Below are positions 1 to 7,810 of a DNA stretch of 8,824 nt, piece after piece. A program made the translations under genes and the position numbers. The DNA comes from Gammaproteobacteria bacterium (lineage in GTDB: Bacteria > Pseudomonadota > Gammaproteobacteria > Pseudomonadales > Azotimanducaceae): NCBI GenBank assembly GCA_018667205.1, contig JABIVN010000215.1, positions 1-8,824 of the forward strand, read 5' to 3'. Every line of letters begins with the position of its first letter. Position 1 is the stretch's first letter. Below the pieces are notes generated by a model that saw only the letters and a program-made list of their open reading frames with translations, searched no databases and was not told the origin of the DNA.

Positions 1-2691
1 ATTCGCGGCGCCTATCTGGTCAACACCTCGCTGGAGCTGGCACCAAAAACATCGAAACACTGGCAGCTCGTTGCCAACATCGAGCAAAGCCAAACTGAGT
101 CGGTCGATTTACAGCGTCAACTCGCTAACCCACAAGCACTTGCGGCTGCCATTGAACAGTCCATTCAACACGGCAGCGACGCGCTCGCTCGCATCATGGC
201 CGGCTGCGATGGATTTCAGGTAACGGCCGAAGAGAAGGTGGCAGTCCATCACTATGCCAATGTTCAGTACAATGTTTTACGAGGTGGTATATTCGATAAT
301 CAGTATCAGGTTGCCTCTGGTGATTTCAGCGCCACGATTAGGTTATTTAATGACGATGTCTATCAACAGCATCAGGCAGTGCTTGACGCGCTGCCGAAGC
401 ATGTGGACTTCAATCAATTACTGTCGACTATTATTGATCAAGGTGACCCCCAGCTTGAACGCCTCACCTATGAGTACTTGCCCATCACCTTTGGCCGACG
501 TCATGGCGATCCCAGCAGGCCCTGGAACGATTTCGAAATCAAGCTGAAAAACGACAAGGGCGAGCCATTGCTGTCCTACCAAGGTAACTGGCGTGACATC
601 TTCCAAAACTGGGAAGCATTAACGTTCAGCTACCCAGAATTTATAGAAAATGTAATAGCCAAGTTCGTCAATGCTTCCACCGCCGATGGCTACAATCCCT
701 ATCGCATCACCAAAGAAGGTATCGACTGGGAAGTAGAGGAACCCGATGATCCCTGGAGCTACATTGGCTATTGGGGTGATCACCAGATCATCTACCTGCA
801 AAAATTATTGGAGCTTTCGCAACAGTTTCACCCAACCCGACTTGATCTGCTTCTGCACCGGCGCATATTTAGTTACGCCAATGTTCCTTACAAGATCAAA
901 CCCTTTGAGGACCTGTTGGAAAACGCCAAGAACACGGTAGTTTATGATAATCAACAGGCGCTGCGAATTGAACAGAGGGTAACTAGGCTCGGCGCCGATG
1001 GTAAGTTGTTGGCGGACGCCAATGGTCAGGTATACCTGGTTAACCTGCTAGAGAAATTACTGGTGCCACTGCTAAGCAAGCTGGGCAACCTGGTCATAGA
1101 CGGTGGTATCTGGCTCAACACTCAACGACCGGAGTGGAACGACGCTAATAACGCGTTGGTTGGCCAAGGTCTGTCAATGGTGACGCTTTATTATATGCAC
1201 CGCTATGTAAAGCTTTTGCAACAATTGCTAACGGCGCAATTAACCAATGGACAGCCCGAAGTGGTCAGTTTGTCCACGGAGGTCAGCCAATGGTTGTTCG
1301 ATACCGGCTCGGCACTCAGTTCAGTGCGCGAGCATCTGGGTCATGGCCCAGTTTCTGAGACACTGCGCTACGCCACATTGGCCGAGCTTGGCCAGGCGTC
1401 CAGCCGTTATCGCCAAGCCATCTATCAGCAGGAGTCCTTTAGTGGCACCCGGCCCCATGGCCTTGTGCAAATAACGGCCCTGCTCGACGATGCGCTGGCT
1501 GCGATCCATCACAGTATTCAAAGCAACTTGGGGTCTGATGGCCTTTATCATGCTTATAACTTATTAGAATTGCGGTCGGAAACGGTAACCGTCGATAGAC
1601 TCTACGCTATGCTGGAGGGGCAGGTAGCAGCCCTCAGCTCAGGCGCCATTGCACCGGCTCAAGCAGTCGAAGTGTTGGACACATTATTTGAAAGCAACGT
1701 TTACCGGGCCGACCAAAACACCTTCCTGCTCTACCCCGACCGTCCATTGCCGAGCTTCTTAGCAAAAAACCGCCTGCCCACTGATCAAGTCGAAGCGCTG
1801 CCATTACTCATGCAAATGCTGGCACAAGGTGAGCATCGTATTATCGAGCGCGATGCCAACCGCTGCTACCGGTTTAATGCTGAACTAAGCAATATCGGCG
1901 ATCTCAATGACCAACTGGATGCCTTGACTGCGGAGTATGGTGACGCCATTGAGCAATCGCGCCAACCGCTTCAAGCGTTGTACGAACAGGTGTTTAATCA
2001 TAAGGCCTTTACCGGCCGTTCGGGCGGCATGTTCGGATTTGAAGGGCTGGGCAGTATCTATTGGCATATGGTGTCTAAATTGCTACTAGCGGTACAGGAA
2101 AACTTTTTTGCCACGCGCGAAGATGGCCATAACAAAGAAACTGAAGGCAACCAAGATACTGGGCAACGACTAGGGACGTTGTACTATCGTGTTCGTGAGG
2201 GTATCGGGTTTAACAAAACGCCCGCCGAATACGGCGCCTTTCCCACCGACCCCTACTCGCACACGCCCAAACACATTGGTGCCCAACAACCGGGCATGAC
2301 AGGCCAAGTCAAAGAAGAAATGATCACCCGTTTCGCCGAACTGGGTGTGCGCGTTCACGGTGGCGCCGTGCTCTTCGACCCTAGTTTGCTTCGATCCTGT
2401 GAATTTGTTGCAGAACCGACTCCGTTTCGATTTCTGGATGTAGATCGACAATGGCAACAACTTACGGTGCCGGCCACGGGTCTAGCATTTAGCTGGTGCC
2501 AGGTGCCCATCGTTTACCGACTGGACAACAGCGTCGACACTAGCCTAACGGTTACCTGGAATACGGGGACGCAGCAGCTTTTACCGGGCCTAACGCTACC
2601 CTCCGAGATAGCAGAAGCGCTGTTTAAACGCAGTGGACGCATTCGCCAACTTGATCTGGTGCTGGGTAACAGCCAACTGTTTTCTGAGTAA
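1..2691 (+). CDS. GH94-like (clan GH-Q) glycoside phosphorylase, probably a β-1,3-glucan/oligoglucan phosphorylase; 5' end missing
   Basis: The reading frame is open from base 1, so the ATG at 196 is internal. The visible part is 896 residues. Fragment residues 10-35 (LELAP followed by a W-L-V strand and Q) resemble the end of the N-terminal β-sandwich of GH94 enzymes. At residues 379-385, EWNDANN followed by VGQGLS matches the GH94 block DWNDGMN-VG-GES, which makes Asp381 (codon 1141-1143) the likely general acid. The C-terminal half is not standard GH94: it carries SGGMFGFEGLGSIYWHM (674-690), DPYSHTP (750-756), an AQQPGMTGQVKEE block and HGG (786-788). I associate this layout with the longer β-1,3-glucan phosphorylases of GH149/GH161, from memory and not by alignment. 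Such enzymes use phosphate to release glucose 1-phosphate from chain ends in the cytoplasm. The neighbouring GH16 and TonB receptor genes fit import of β-glucan oligosaccharides. Alternatives are another GH-Q phosphorylase or a hydrolase with a six-hairpin fold. The GH-Q-like fold is fairly secure; the substrate is inferred. Confidence 0.72.
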   Translation: MRGAYLVNTSLELAPKTSKHWQLVANIEQSQTESVDLQRQLANPQALAAAIEQSIQHGSDALARIMAGCDGFQVTAEEKVAVHHYANVQYNVLRGGIFDNQYQVASGDFSATIRLFNDDVYQQHQAVLDALPKHVDFNQLLSTIIDQGDPQLERLTYEYLPITFGRRHGDPSRPWNDFEIKLKNDKGEPLLSYQGNWRDIFQNWEALTFSYPEFIENVIAKFVNASTADGYNPYRITKEGIDWEVEEPDDPWSYIGYWGDHQIIYLQKLLELSQQFHPTRLDLLLHRRIFSYANVPYKIKPFEDLLENAKNTVVYDNQQALRIEQRVTRLGADGKLLADANGQVYLVNLLEKLLVPLLSKLGNLVIDGGIWLNTQRPEWNDANNALVGQGLSMVTLYYMHRYVKLLQQLLTAQLTNGQPEVVSLSTEVSQWLFDTGSALSSVREHLGHGPVSETLRYATLAELGQASSRYRQAIYQQESFSGTRPHGLVQITALLDDALAAIHHSIQSNLGSDGLYHAYNLLELRSETVTVDRLYAMLEGQVAALSSGAIAPAQAVEVLDTLFESNVYRADQNTFLLYPDRPLPSFLAKNRLPTDQVEALPLLMQMLAQGEHRIIERDANRCYRFNAELSNIGDLNDQLDALTAEYGDAIEQSRQPLQALYEQVFNHKAFTGRSGGMFGFEGLGSIYWHMVSKLLLAVQENFFATREDGHNKETEGNQDTGQRLGTLYYRVREGIGFNKTPAEYGAFPTDPYSHTPKHIGAQQPGMTGQVKEEMITRFAELGVRVHGGAVLFDPSLLRSCEFVAEPTPFRFLDVDRQWQQLTVPATGLAFSWCQVPIVYRLDNSVDTSLTVTWNTGTQQLLPGLTLPSEIAEALFKRSGRIRQLDLVLGNSQLFSE

Positions 2692-2704
2692 TAGTTCAAT
2701 GGCG

Positions 2705-2729
2705 CCAGTAGCGCTTGGGCGCTGGTTTT
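2705..2729 (+). other. Possible intercistronic hairpin with short T-run
   Basis: AGCGC (2710-2714), loop TTGG, GCGCT (2719-2723) form a perfect 5-bp GC-rich stem, with outer CC/GG pairs possible across a small bulge, followed by TTTT at 2726-2729. It lies in the 87-bp gap between the phosphorylase and the CBM9-like gene. It could be a weak terminator or attenuator that lowers expression of the second gene, or a processing site. The stem and T-run are too short to call a firm terminator. Confidence 0.3.
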
Positions 2730-2778
2730 ATAGCGCGATATGAATATTCGACAACTTCTAACGTGAGAGAATAAAATA

Positions 2779-3543
2779 ATGGGGATTACCGATCCTAAGC
2801 AGTGGTTAACGCTGGCTATTATGTTGCCCCTGGCAATGATCTTGCCCGCTCACTCAGACAGTAATCACTACGAGGGCAGAACGAATTATCAAGCGCCGCA
2901 AGCACCCCAGGCATTGGTGGTGGACGGTGTGGCCGACGAAGCAATATGGCAAAAGGCCGCGTGGCAAGTTCTTGATCAGCGCTGGTTGGGACCCGAGTAC
3001 ACCAAGGAAGATTTTCAGGGCCGGTATAAAATTGTTTGGACTCAGAACAAGATCTACCTCCTGGGAGAGTTTGTCGACGATATCCTGATCGATACACACC
3101 GTGACCCGCTCACACAATATTGGGACGATGACACTTTAGAGATTTTTCTGGACGAAGATTATTCCGGCGGCGACCATCAGTATAATCACAATGCCTTCAC
3201 CTACCATTTGTCGCTGGATAATCAAGCCATCGATATAGGCACCGATAAAAAACCGCGCAGTTATTCTGACCACGTCGAAAGTCGATGGCAGCAGCATAAC
3301 AATACCATCCTGTGGGAAGTCAGCATTGACGTCTACACAGACGCTTACCGGGACGACGCAAGCGACAATCAACGAGTGTCACTATCAGCGGGGAAAGTCA
3401 TGGGTTTGATGGTGGCTTATTGCGATAACGATGGCAGTGAATTAAGGGAAAACTTTGTTGGCTCTGAATTTGTCCCGGGTGAAGGAAAAGACAGAGGCTG
3501 GATTGACGCCGGTTTGTTCGGCGCACTTACGCTGGTCGAATAA
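2779..3543 (+). CDS. Exported CBM9-like carbohydrate-binding protein
   Basis: A 254-residue protein. Residues 8-26 are a hydrophobic export signal ending near AHS, with no lipobox cysteine, so it is probably periplasmic or secreted. The mature part is essentially one family-9-like carbohydrate-binding domain: VDGVADEAIW (48-57) is the usual opening motif, followed by the K-I-Y-L-L-G-E-F strand (91-98), DDTLEIFLD (117-125), the MVAYCDNDG strand (211-219) and a closing GWIDAGLFGAL block (240-250). No catalytic domain is attached, which is common for free-standing members. The start is supported by GAGAGA at 2765-2770, 8 nt before the ATG. It follows the phosphorylase gene on the same strand after 87 bp, so co-transcription is plausible, though a hairpin lies between them. 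Likely role: binding glycan or oligosaccharides during uptake. The ligand cannot be read from the sequence. Confidence 0.8.
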   Translation: MGITDPKQWLTLAIMLPLAMILPAHSDSNHYEGRTNYQAPQAPQALVVDGVADEAIWQKAAWQVLDQRWLGPEYTKEDFQGRYKIVWTQNKIYLLGEFVDDILIDTHRDPLTQYWDDDTLEIFLDEDYSGGDHQYNHNAFTYHLSLDNQAIDIGTDKKPRSYSDHVESRWQQHNNTILWEVSIDVYTDAYRDDASDNQRVSLSAGKVMGLMVAYCDNDGSELRENFVGSEFVPGEGKDRGWIDAGLFGALTLVE

Positions 3544-3594
3544 CCAATACAGAATCCCTTTATCCACCATACTGCTTTGAAATAGCCACCAAGC

Positions 3595-3639
3595 GGGGGC
3601 CAATGGCAAGAGAAGGGCTAGGGGCTAGGGGCTAACCCC
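3595..3639. repeat. GGGGCTA heptamer repeat between convergent genes
   Basis: GGGCTA (3615-3620), GGGGCTA (3621-3627) and GGGGCTA (3628-3634) stand in tandem, and the last unit is followed by ACCCC, giving a GGGG-CTAA-CCCC mini-hairpin (3628-3639). A further GGGGG run lies at 3595-3599, so the + strand has four G-tracts and could form a G-quadruplex with one long loop. The position is the 112-bp gap between the ends of the CBM9-like and GH16 genes. There is no T-run, so it is not a classical terminator, and I see no other terminator in this gap. Confidence 0.6.
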
Positions 3640-3655
3640 GCACCAGGGTGATCCA

Positions 3656-4510
3656 TCACTGCCGAGCTTCGTGCTTCACCCAATCGATCTCCATCACCCA
3701 GTCACCACCGATCATGGGTGAATCATTAATTTTGGCAAAATTCAGGATAGCGAACAGCGGCTCCGGAAATTGGTCATGGGGATCGGGACTACTGTAAATC
3801 TCTTCGCCATCCAGACGGAAGACGATGTGTTTTTCGTCCCATTCAACAGAATACTCATGGAATTGGTCGAGGCTCGCTTCCTGCACCAGCATCAGCGCCT
3901 GCCAATCGCCGCCGCCGCAATAACCCAAGCTTTTAATCGCACGGGCGGCATAGTGATCGGGTCCGCCATCACTATGATGTTCAAAAATATCGATTTCGCC
4001 GGAACCGGTCATCGGCCAGCACACGGTCTCATCTGCCTCATCAACCGGCGCTTCATTGTTCTGAGCGCCCAATAACCACCATGCGGGGAACATCCCCGAC
4101 TGGCCACTATTTTCAACTTTCAACCGGGCTGTCCAGCGGCCTTTAACAAACTCCTTGCGATTCTTACTGGCGATACGACCAGCCACATATTGGGTGTCTG
4201 GGTGTCGCTTACCAAACTTATCTAAATTGTCACAGGGGCGCTTTTCGCCAAGGTCAACAACCCGTAGTTTGAGTGTACCGTCGCTGACTTGCCGCGTATT
4301 AAATTGATTCTCTGGCACGTAACAGTGATGCTCATCATTGACCCAGATCCTTTGGTCTTGCCAGTTATCCGTATTGAAACTGTCAAAATCATCTAAAAAA
4401 TCGGTGGTCCAACCTGTCGCAACAGCCACCGTTTCCTGGCTAGTTTTATTGCAACCAGCGGACAACGACAGGGCGACCGCTAACGCTATAATAAAAAGCG
4501 CTCGATTCAT
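3656..4510 (-). CDS. GH16 family lipoprotein, probable endo-β-glucanase (laminarinase-like)
   Basis: A 284-residue protein starting with a lipoprotein signal: hydrophobic segment 5-18 and lipobox LSAG-Cys20, so it should be anchored in a membrane, probably the outer one. The GH16 fold is shown by GMFPAWWLLG (139-148) and the catalytic strand GEIDIFE (171-177): Glu172 nucleophile, Asp174 helper, Glu177 acid/base. The E-x-D-x-x-E spacing is the β-bulge form seen in laminarinases, agarases and carrageenases. A later YSVEWDEKHIVFRLDG strand (220-235) is also typical. GH16 enzymes cut internal β-glycosidic bonds with retention. GGAG at 4516-4519 lies 5-6 nt before the ATG and supports this start. 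The gene lies downstream of the TonB receptor gene on the same strand but beyond a strong terminator, so it may have its own promoter. Residues 149-170 and the cysteine/glycine-rich stretch 186-203 differ from standard laminarinases, so the substrate is less certain than the family. Confidence 0.88.
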   Translation of the reverse strand: MNRALFIIALAVALSLSAGCNKTSQETVAVATGWTTDFLDDFDSFNTDNWQDQRIWVNDEHHCYVPENQFNTRQVSDGTLKLRVVDLGEKRPCDNLDKFGKRHPDTQYVAGRIASKNRKEFVKGRWTARLKVENSGQSGMFPAWWLLGAQNNEAPVDEADETVCWPMTGSGEIDIFEHHSDGGPDHYAARAIKSLGYCGGGDWQALMLVQEASLDQFHEYSVEWDEKHIVFRLDGEEIYSSPDPHDQFPEPLFAILNFAKINDSPMIGGDWVMEIDWVKHEARQ

Positions 4511-4515
4511 ATTAA

Positions 4516-4519
4516 CTCC
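4516..4519 (-). promoter_or_regulatory. Ribosome binding site of the GH16 gene
   Basis: On the minus strand GGAG precedes TTAAT and the ATG. It fixes the start that includes the complete lipoprotein signal peptide. Confidence 0.6.
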
Positions 4520-4571
4520 GAAGCTGGGGGTTTATGCCCCTTTGAACATGTCATTATTTGGCATCAGAACC

Positions 4572-4605
4572 AAAAAAAATCCGACGTTCTTTCGAACGAC
4601 GGATT
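4572..4605 (-). terminator. Rho-independent terminator of the TonB-dependent receptor gene
   Basis: Read on the minus strand, AATCCG-T-CGTTC, a GAAA loop, then GAACG-T-CGGATT form an 11-bp stem with one T:T mismatch (4578-4605), directly followed by eight Ts (4572-4579 as As on the + strand, two of which overlap the stem end). The GNRA-type loop closed by C-G is especially stable. It lies about 53 bp past the receptor's stop codon and about 60 bp before the GH16 start. Confidence 0.9.
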
Positions 4606-4619
4606 CTTAGCGTACTGCA

Positions 4620-4648
4620 GGCCAGACTAACGGTTAGTTAGTCTGGCC
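4620..4648 (-). repeat. 12-bp perfect inverted repeat just after the receptor gene
   Basis: GGCCAGACTAAC (4620-4631) and GTTAGTCTGGCC (4637-4648) are perfectly complementary around a 5-base loop. The arm begins about 10 bp after the receptor stop codon and has no T-run on the minus-strand side, so it is not a terminator by itself. It stands 14 bp from the true terminator stem. It may protect the 3' end of the mRNA or strengthen termination. Confidence 0.85.
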
Positions 4649-4657
4649 CCCTTAGGA

Positions 4658-7600
4658 CTAGAAGTTAGCTCTAAGTCCAAACTTATACATTGGACCATGA
4701 TCTTGCGCTAAAAAGATCATCTCTGACTGGCGAACAAAAAGCCGTACGGGCTCGTCAGTGACATTGCGTGCTTCAACAAATATCGTGACGTTGTCGTTAA
4801 CTTTGTATGCTCCCGTAAGGTCTAGCTGACCACGAGCCTCTAGGAAGATAGGATTATTACTTCCATCAACACCGGCGTAAGTCTCGTCTCTGTAGTTCCA
4901 ACCAACCGTTGCTTGCCACTTATCATCTTCATAAAAAGCGGCTAAGTTTGCTGAGTCACCAAATCCTGGTAAGGCGAACTGCTCGCCCAGCGAATAAACA
5001 TCGGCTTCAACATCGCCGCCAACAAAGGTCGCATTGGCGCTAACACCAAAACCAGTTTCGCGAAATTGATGCTGTATGGCTATTTCCCAGCCATCAACAG
5101 TACCGCTTTTGCCGTTATCAGGTTGGACAATATCGATCAGCGCGAGTGGATCAGTGGCTTCGCCAATGATGTATTCAGGCGGACAAACCCAGGCGCCACC
5201 GTAGCAAATTCCAATACTGCCCTCTTGACCAGCGGTGTTCCACCACAATGTCTGAAGCTCATTAGCCCAGACGGGTGTGTCGCCACGGGCATTGCCCGCC
5301 GCTATATCAGCCCTTGCCTGGTTGGCGAAATCACCCAAAAAGGGGTCAGTCAGTGTGCCGTATGATTGCGTCTTGGTGCTGGAGGTCAGGAATCCTGAGA
5401 TATCTTTTCTAAAATAACCGATCGCAAAATAACTTCCTTCTGCGTAGTAATTTTCGTAAGCGATATCGAAGTTATTTGATTCTAACGGCTCCAAACCGGG
5501 GTTGCCGGAGTTAGCCTGAGCATTTTCACCAAATTGCCGCTGAGTAAAGGCTAACACTGACCGCAGGTCATTGATGCCAGCTCGGGCAATACTCTTGCTG
5601 GCTGAAAACCGCACAACACCTGTTTCGCTCACACCCAAACTAATACTCAGATTGGGCAACACATAGGAGTTGCTGGCTGAAATTGCAACAGGCACTTCAC
5701 CGTTGTAGAGAACATTGAAGCCGTCTACGTTCCATAGAATGTCACTGGCAATCTGGCTAAGTGCGGTAGAGGTTGTTTCTGCATCTTCGTAACGCAAACC
5801 CGCTGAAACATTCAGGGGCATTCCATTGATCTCGCTTTCGAAATTGAACTGAGCATAAATCGCGGTTAATTCCTCTTCGACTGTGCCATCAACGGTCGTA
5901 GGCCCTGCGTTGAGAAGGCACCTGTCGTCCCCGCGCTCACCCGTCGCTAGATCGGTAAATCCTGTGCCTGCTGCATCACTAACAATTTCGCAATTGGCAT
6001 AGTTTTGTGCCCACCACAATGCCGGCGGCGCATCGGGCCCCCAACCCGCTCTAGAGAAAGCCGCGGCAGCAGCAGGAACATCAATGGCTAGGTAGTAGCC
6101 TTCTGGGTTTGTACCACTTTCATCCATAAAACCCGACAGCGATGTTCTGCTGAAGATAGAATCATCGTACTGAACATAGTTCAACACTGTTGACGTGCCG
6201 TCGTTACCCGCGCCCTGAATAATAAAATTACTCGCTCTGGTATCGCGCACTTCTTGTTCCATTCTGGATATACCGAATTCAATCGATTGTAAAGAATCGA
6301 CGAACATCCCATCTAGATTTTCCCATTTGCCATCTATCTGGAATTGCTGCAATTCGTTACGTTTTTTCTGACGGTTAAAAGTACCATTGGTTGAACCTAA
6401 ATCATTGGCTTGAATTTCGTTGTAACCTTCGATGTTATTGCCCTGAAAAGAATTGGACACATCAAAGTCATAGCTAGGAATACCACTTCTCCCAAAACTG
6501 ACATCTCTGGAATTTAACGTAGCAGCAGGTTCAAAAATACCGGCGTCGCCCCACCCGGGCCAGTTAGCGTTGATAAAGGAAATGGAGTTATCTAAACCAG
6601 TCCCATCCTTCTCAGCTGACGAATCATGATAATCGAAGGTCAGTGCTAGCGAATCGGTTGCTTGCCATTCAACATTGAAACCCAGCGATTTGTTGGTGCT
6701 GTCTTCAAAACCCCAAGTCGCAGAATGGGTATAAGTACCACCGGCGTAGCTAGAGTCAACAATGCTACCATTGCTATTCGCTATGCCGGAGGTCATATCA
6801 AAGCCACCGAGATAACTACCAAACTGGTTCCCTTCAGTCTTAAATTCTACTTCGGAGTAGGTGTAGTCTACTGTTGCTCTGACGGTTTCGGTGACGTCAA
6901 ATTGCACCGTAGCCTGGGCATTGTTACGTTCCCGCTCATTGTCCTTTACCTGGAAACCAATTTTTTCTGGGAAAAATAGCGTTCCATCGGCGCGCGTATT
7001 GGCGCTCGCATCAATCGTCGCGCCACCGATTCGGCCGGGTATGTCTGTGGTGTTGAACCAACTCGTTTCCTGCAACCCTTCTTCACGGTTAGTTCTTTCC
7101 TGGCGAGAACCCGATAACGATATGCCGAGTCTGTCATTCAGGAACGTATTAGTGACGAAAAAATCAATCTCGGGGGTGACGTCATCGTCAATGTCGGTGG
7201 AATCAATTACGCCGCCAACACTGAAAGAGCCTTTAAAGCCCGGAGCATTCAAGGGCTTTGCGGTGACTATGTTAATCGTAGAGCCAATACCTCCCGTGGG
7301 CAGTTGTGCGGTAGGCGTTTTAAAGACTTGCACTGCCTCAAAGCCATGCGCAGATATGTCGCCAAAATCGAACGACCGGCCGCCATTGTAAACGCCGGGT
7401 ACTGTTGGCATTTGACGGCCATTCAGTGTGACCAGGTTGAATTCTGGTCCGAAGCCACGTACTGCAACCTTTGACCCTTCGATATTGTTTCTGTCGATAG
7501 CAACACCAACCAAACGCGACAAGGCTTCCGCTAGGTTACCATCTGGGAACTTACCCATGTCTTCGGCAACAATCGTGTCAACGATACCGTTATAGTATCT

Positions 7601-7804
7601 CTTATAATCAGCGGCTTTGGTCAGACCGGATCGAATACCTGTAACAACAACTTCCTCAATAGCTACATTTTCGACGACCTCGTCACTACTTGCAGAACCG
7701 GCTTGAGCAACAACTGGCTCTGCTTCCTGGGCCCAACTTTGTGACACGGCAGTTAGCAGCACTAAAGCTAACTTGCTGGCGAACAACTTATTTTTATAAA
7801 TCAT
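4658..7804 (-). CDS. TonB-dependent outer-membrane receptor, probable oligosaccharide transporter
   Basis: A 1048-residue protein of the TonB-dependent receptor type common in Xanthomonas, Caulobacter and marine gammaproteobacteria. Residues 1-25 are a signal peptide (cleavage likely after SWA). A TonB-box-like EEVVVTG stands at 50-56, and the plug domain runs over about 70-182 with VRGFGPEFNLVTLNGRQMP (115-133) and a GGIGSTINIVTAKP end. The remainder is the 22-strand β-barrel, with the family signature NPGLEPLESNNFD (768-780) and a C-terminal phenylalanine (RANF) as expected for barrel insertion. It imports ligands into the periplasm using energy from TonB-ExbB-ExbD; GH16, CBM9-like and phosphorylase neighbours point to β-glucan oligosaccharides. 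No SusD-like gene is present, as usual in Proteobacteria. A strong GGAGG ribosome site 8 nt upstream supports the start. Four cysteines (605, 629, 867, 874) lie near WW pairs (597-598, 854-855), probably in outer loops. The family is certain; the ligand is inferred. Confidence 0.95.
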   Translation of the reverse strand: MIYKNKLFASKLALVLLTAVSQSWAQEAEPVVAQAGSASSDEVVENVAIEEVVVTGIRSGLTKAADYKRYYNGIVDTIVAEDMGKFPDGNLAEALSRLVGVAIDRNNIEGSKVAVRGFGPEFNLVTLNGRQMPTVPGVYNGGRSFDFGDISAHGFEAVQVFKTPTAQLPTGGIGSTINIVTAKPLNAPGFKGSFSVGGVIDSTDIDDDVTPEIDFFVTNTFLNDRLGISLSGSRQERTNREEGLQETSWFNTTDIPGRIGGATIDASANTRADGTLFFPEKIGFQVKDNERERNNAQATVQFDVTETVRATVDYTYSEVEFKTEGNQFGSYLGGFDMTSGIANSNGSIVDSSYAGGTYTHSATWGFEDSTNKSLGFNVEWQATDSLALTFDYHDSSAEKDGTGLDNSISFINANWPGWGDAGIFEPAATLNSRDVSFGRSGIPSYDFDVSNSFQGNNIEGYNEIQANDLGSTNGTFNRQKKRNELQQFQIDGKWENLDGMFVDSLQSIEFGISRMEQEVRDTRASNFIIQGAGNDGTSTVLNYVQYDDSIFSRTSLSGFMDESGTNPEGYYLAIDVPAAAAAFSRAGWGPDAPPALWWAQNYANCEIVSDAAGTGFTDLATGERGDDRCLLNAGPTTVDGTVEEELTAIYAQFNFESEINGMPLNVSAGLRYEDAETTSTALSQIASDILWNVDGFNVLYNGEVPVAISASNSYVLPNLSISLGVSETGVVRFSASKSIARAGINDLRSVLAFTQRQFGENAQANSGNPGLEPLESNNFDIAYENYYAEGSYFAIGYFRKDISGFLTSSTKTQSYGTLTDPFLGDFANQARADIAAGNARGDTPVWANELQTLWWNTAGQEGSIGICYGGAWVCPPEYIIGEATDPLALIDIVQPDNGKSGTVDGWEIAIQHQFRETGFGVSANATFVGGDVEADVYSLGEQFALPGFGDSANLAAFYEDDKWQATVGWNYRDETYAGVDGSNNPIFLEARGQLDLTGAYKVNDNVTIFVEARNVTDEPVRLFVRQSEMIFLAQDHGPMYKFGLRANF

Positions 7805-7810
7805 TAAATC

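Noticed and set aside
196..198. ATG as the start of the phosphorylase gene
   Set aside because: The frame is open for 65 codons upstream to the window edge, the upstream residues resemble the N-terminal sandwich domain of the family, and there is no ribosome site before this ATG.
4338..4610. A 90-residue open frame on the + strand
   Set aside because: It is antisense to the start of the GH16 gene and runs into the receptor terminator, so it is a shadow.
4620..4648. Inverted repeat as the end of an insertion sequence
   Set aside because: The two arms are 5 bp apart with nothing between them and no transposase or target duplication nearby; a hairpin in the transcript explains it.
6891..7391. 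A 166-residue open frame on the + strand
   Set aside because: It lies entirely antisense to the plug-domain part of the receptor gene, whose family features are unmistakable, and has no domain of its own.
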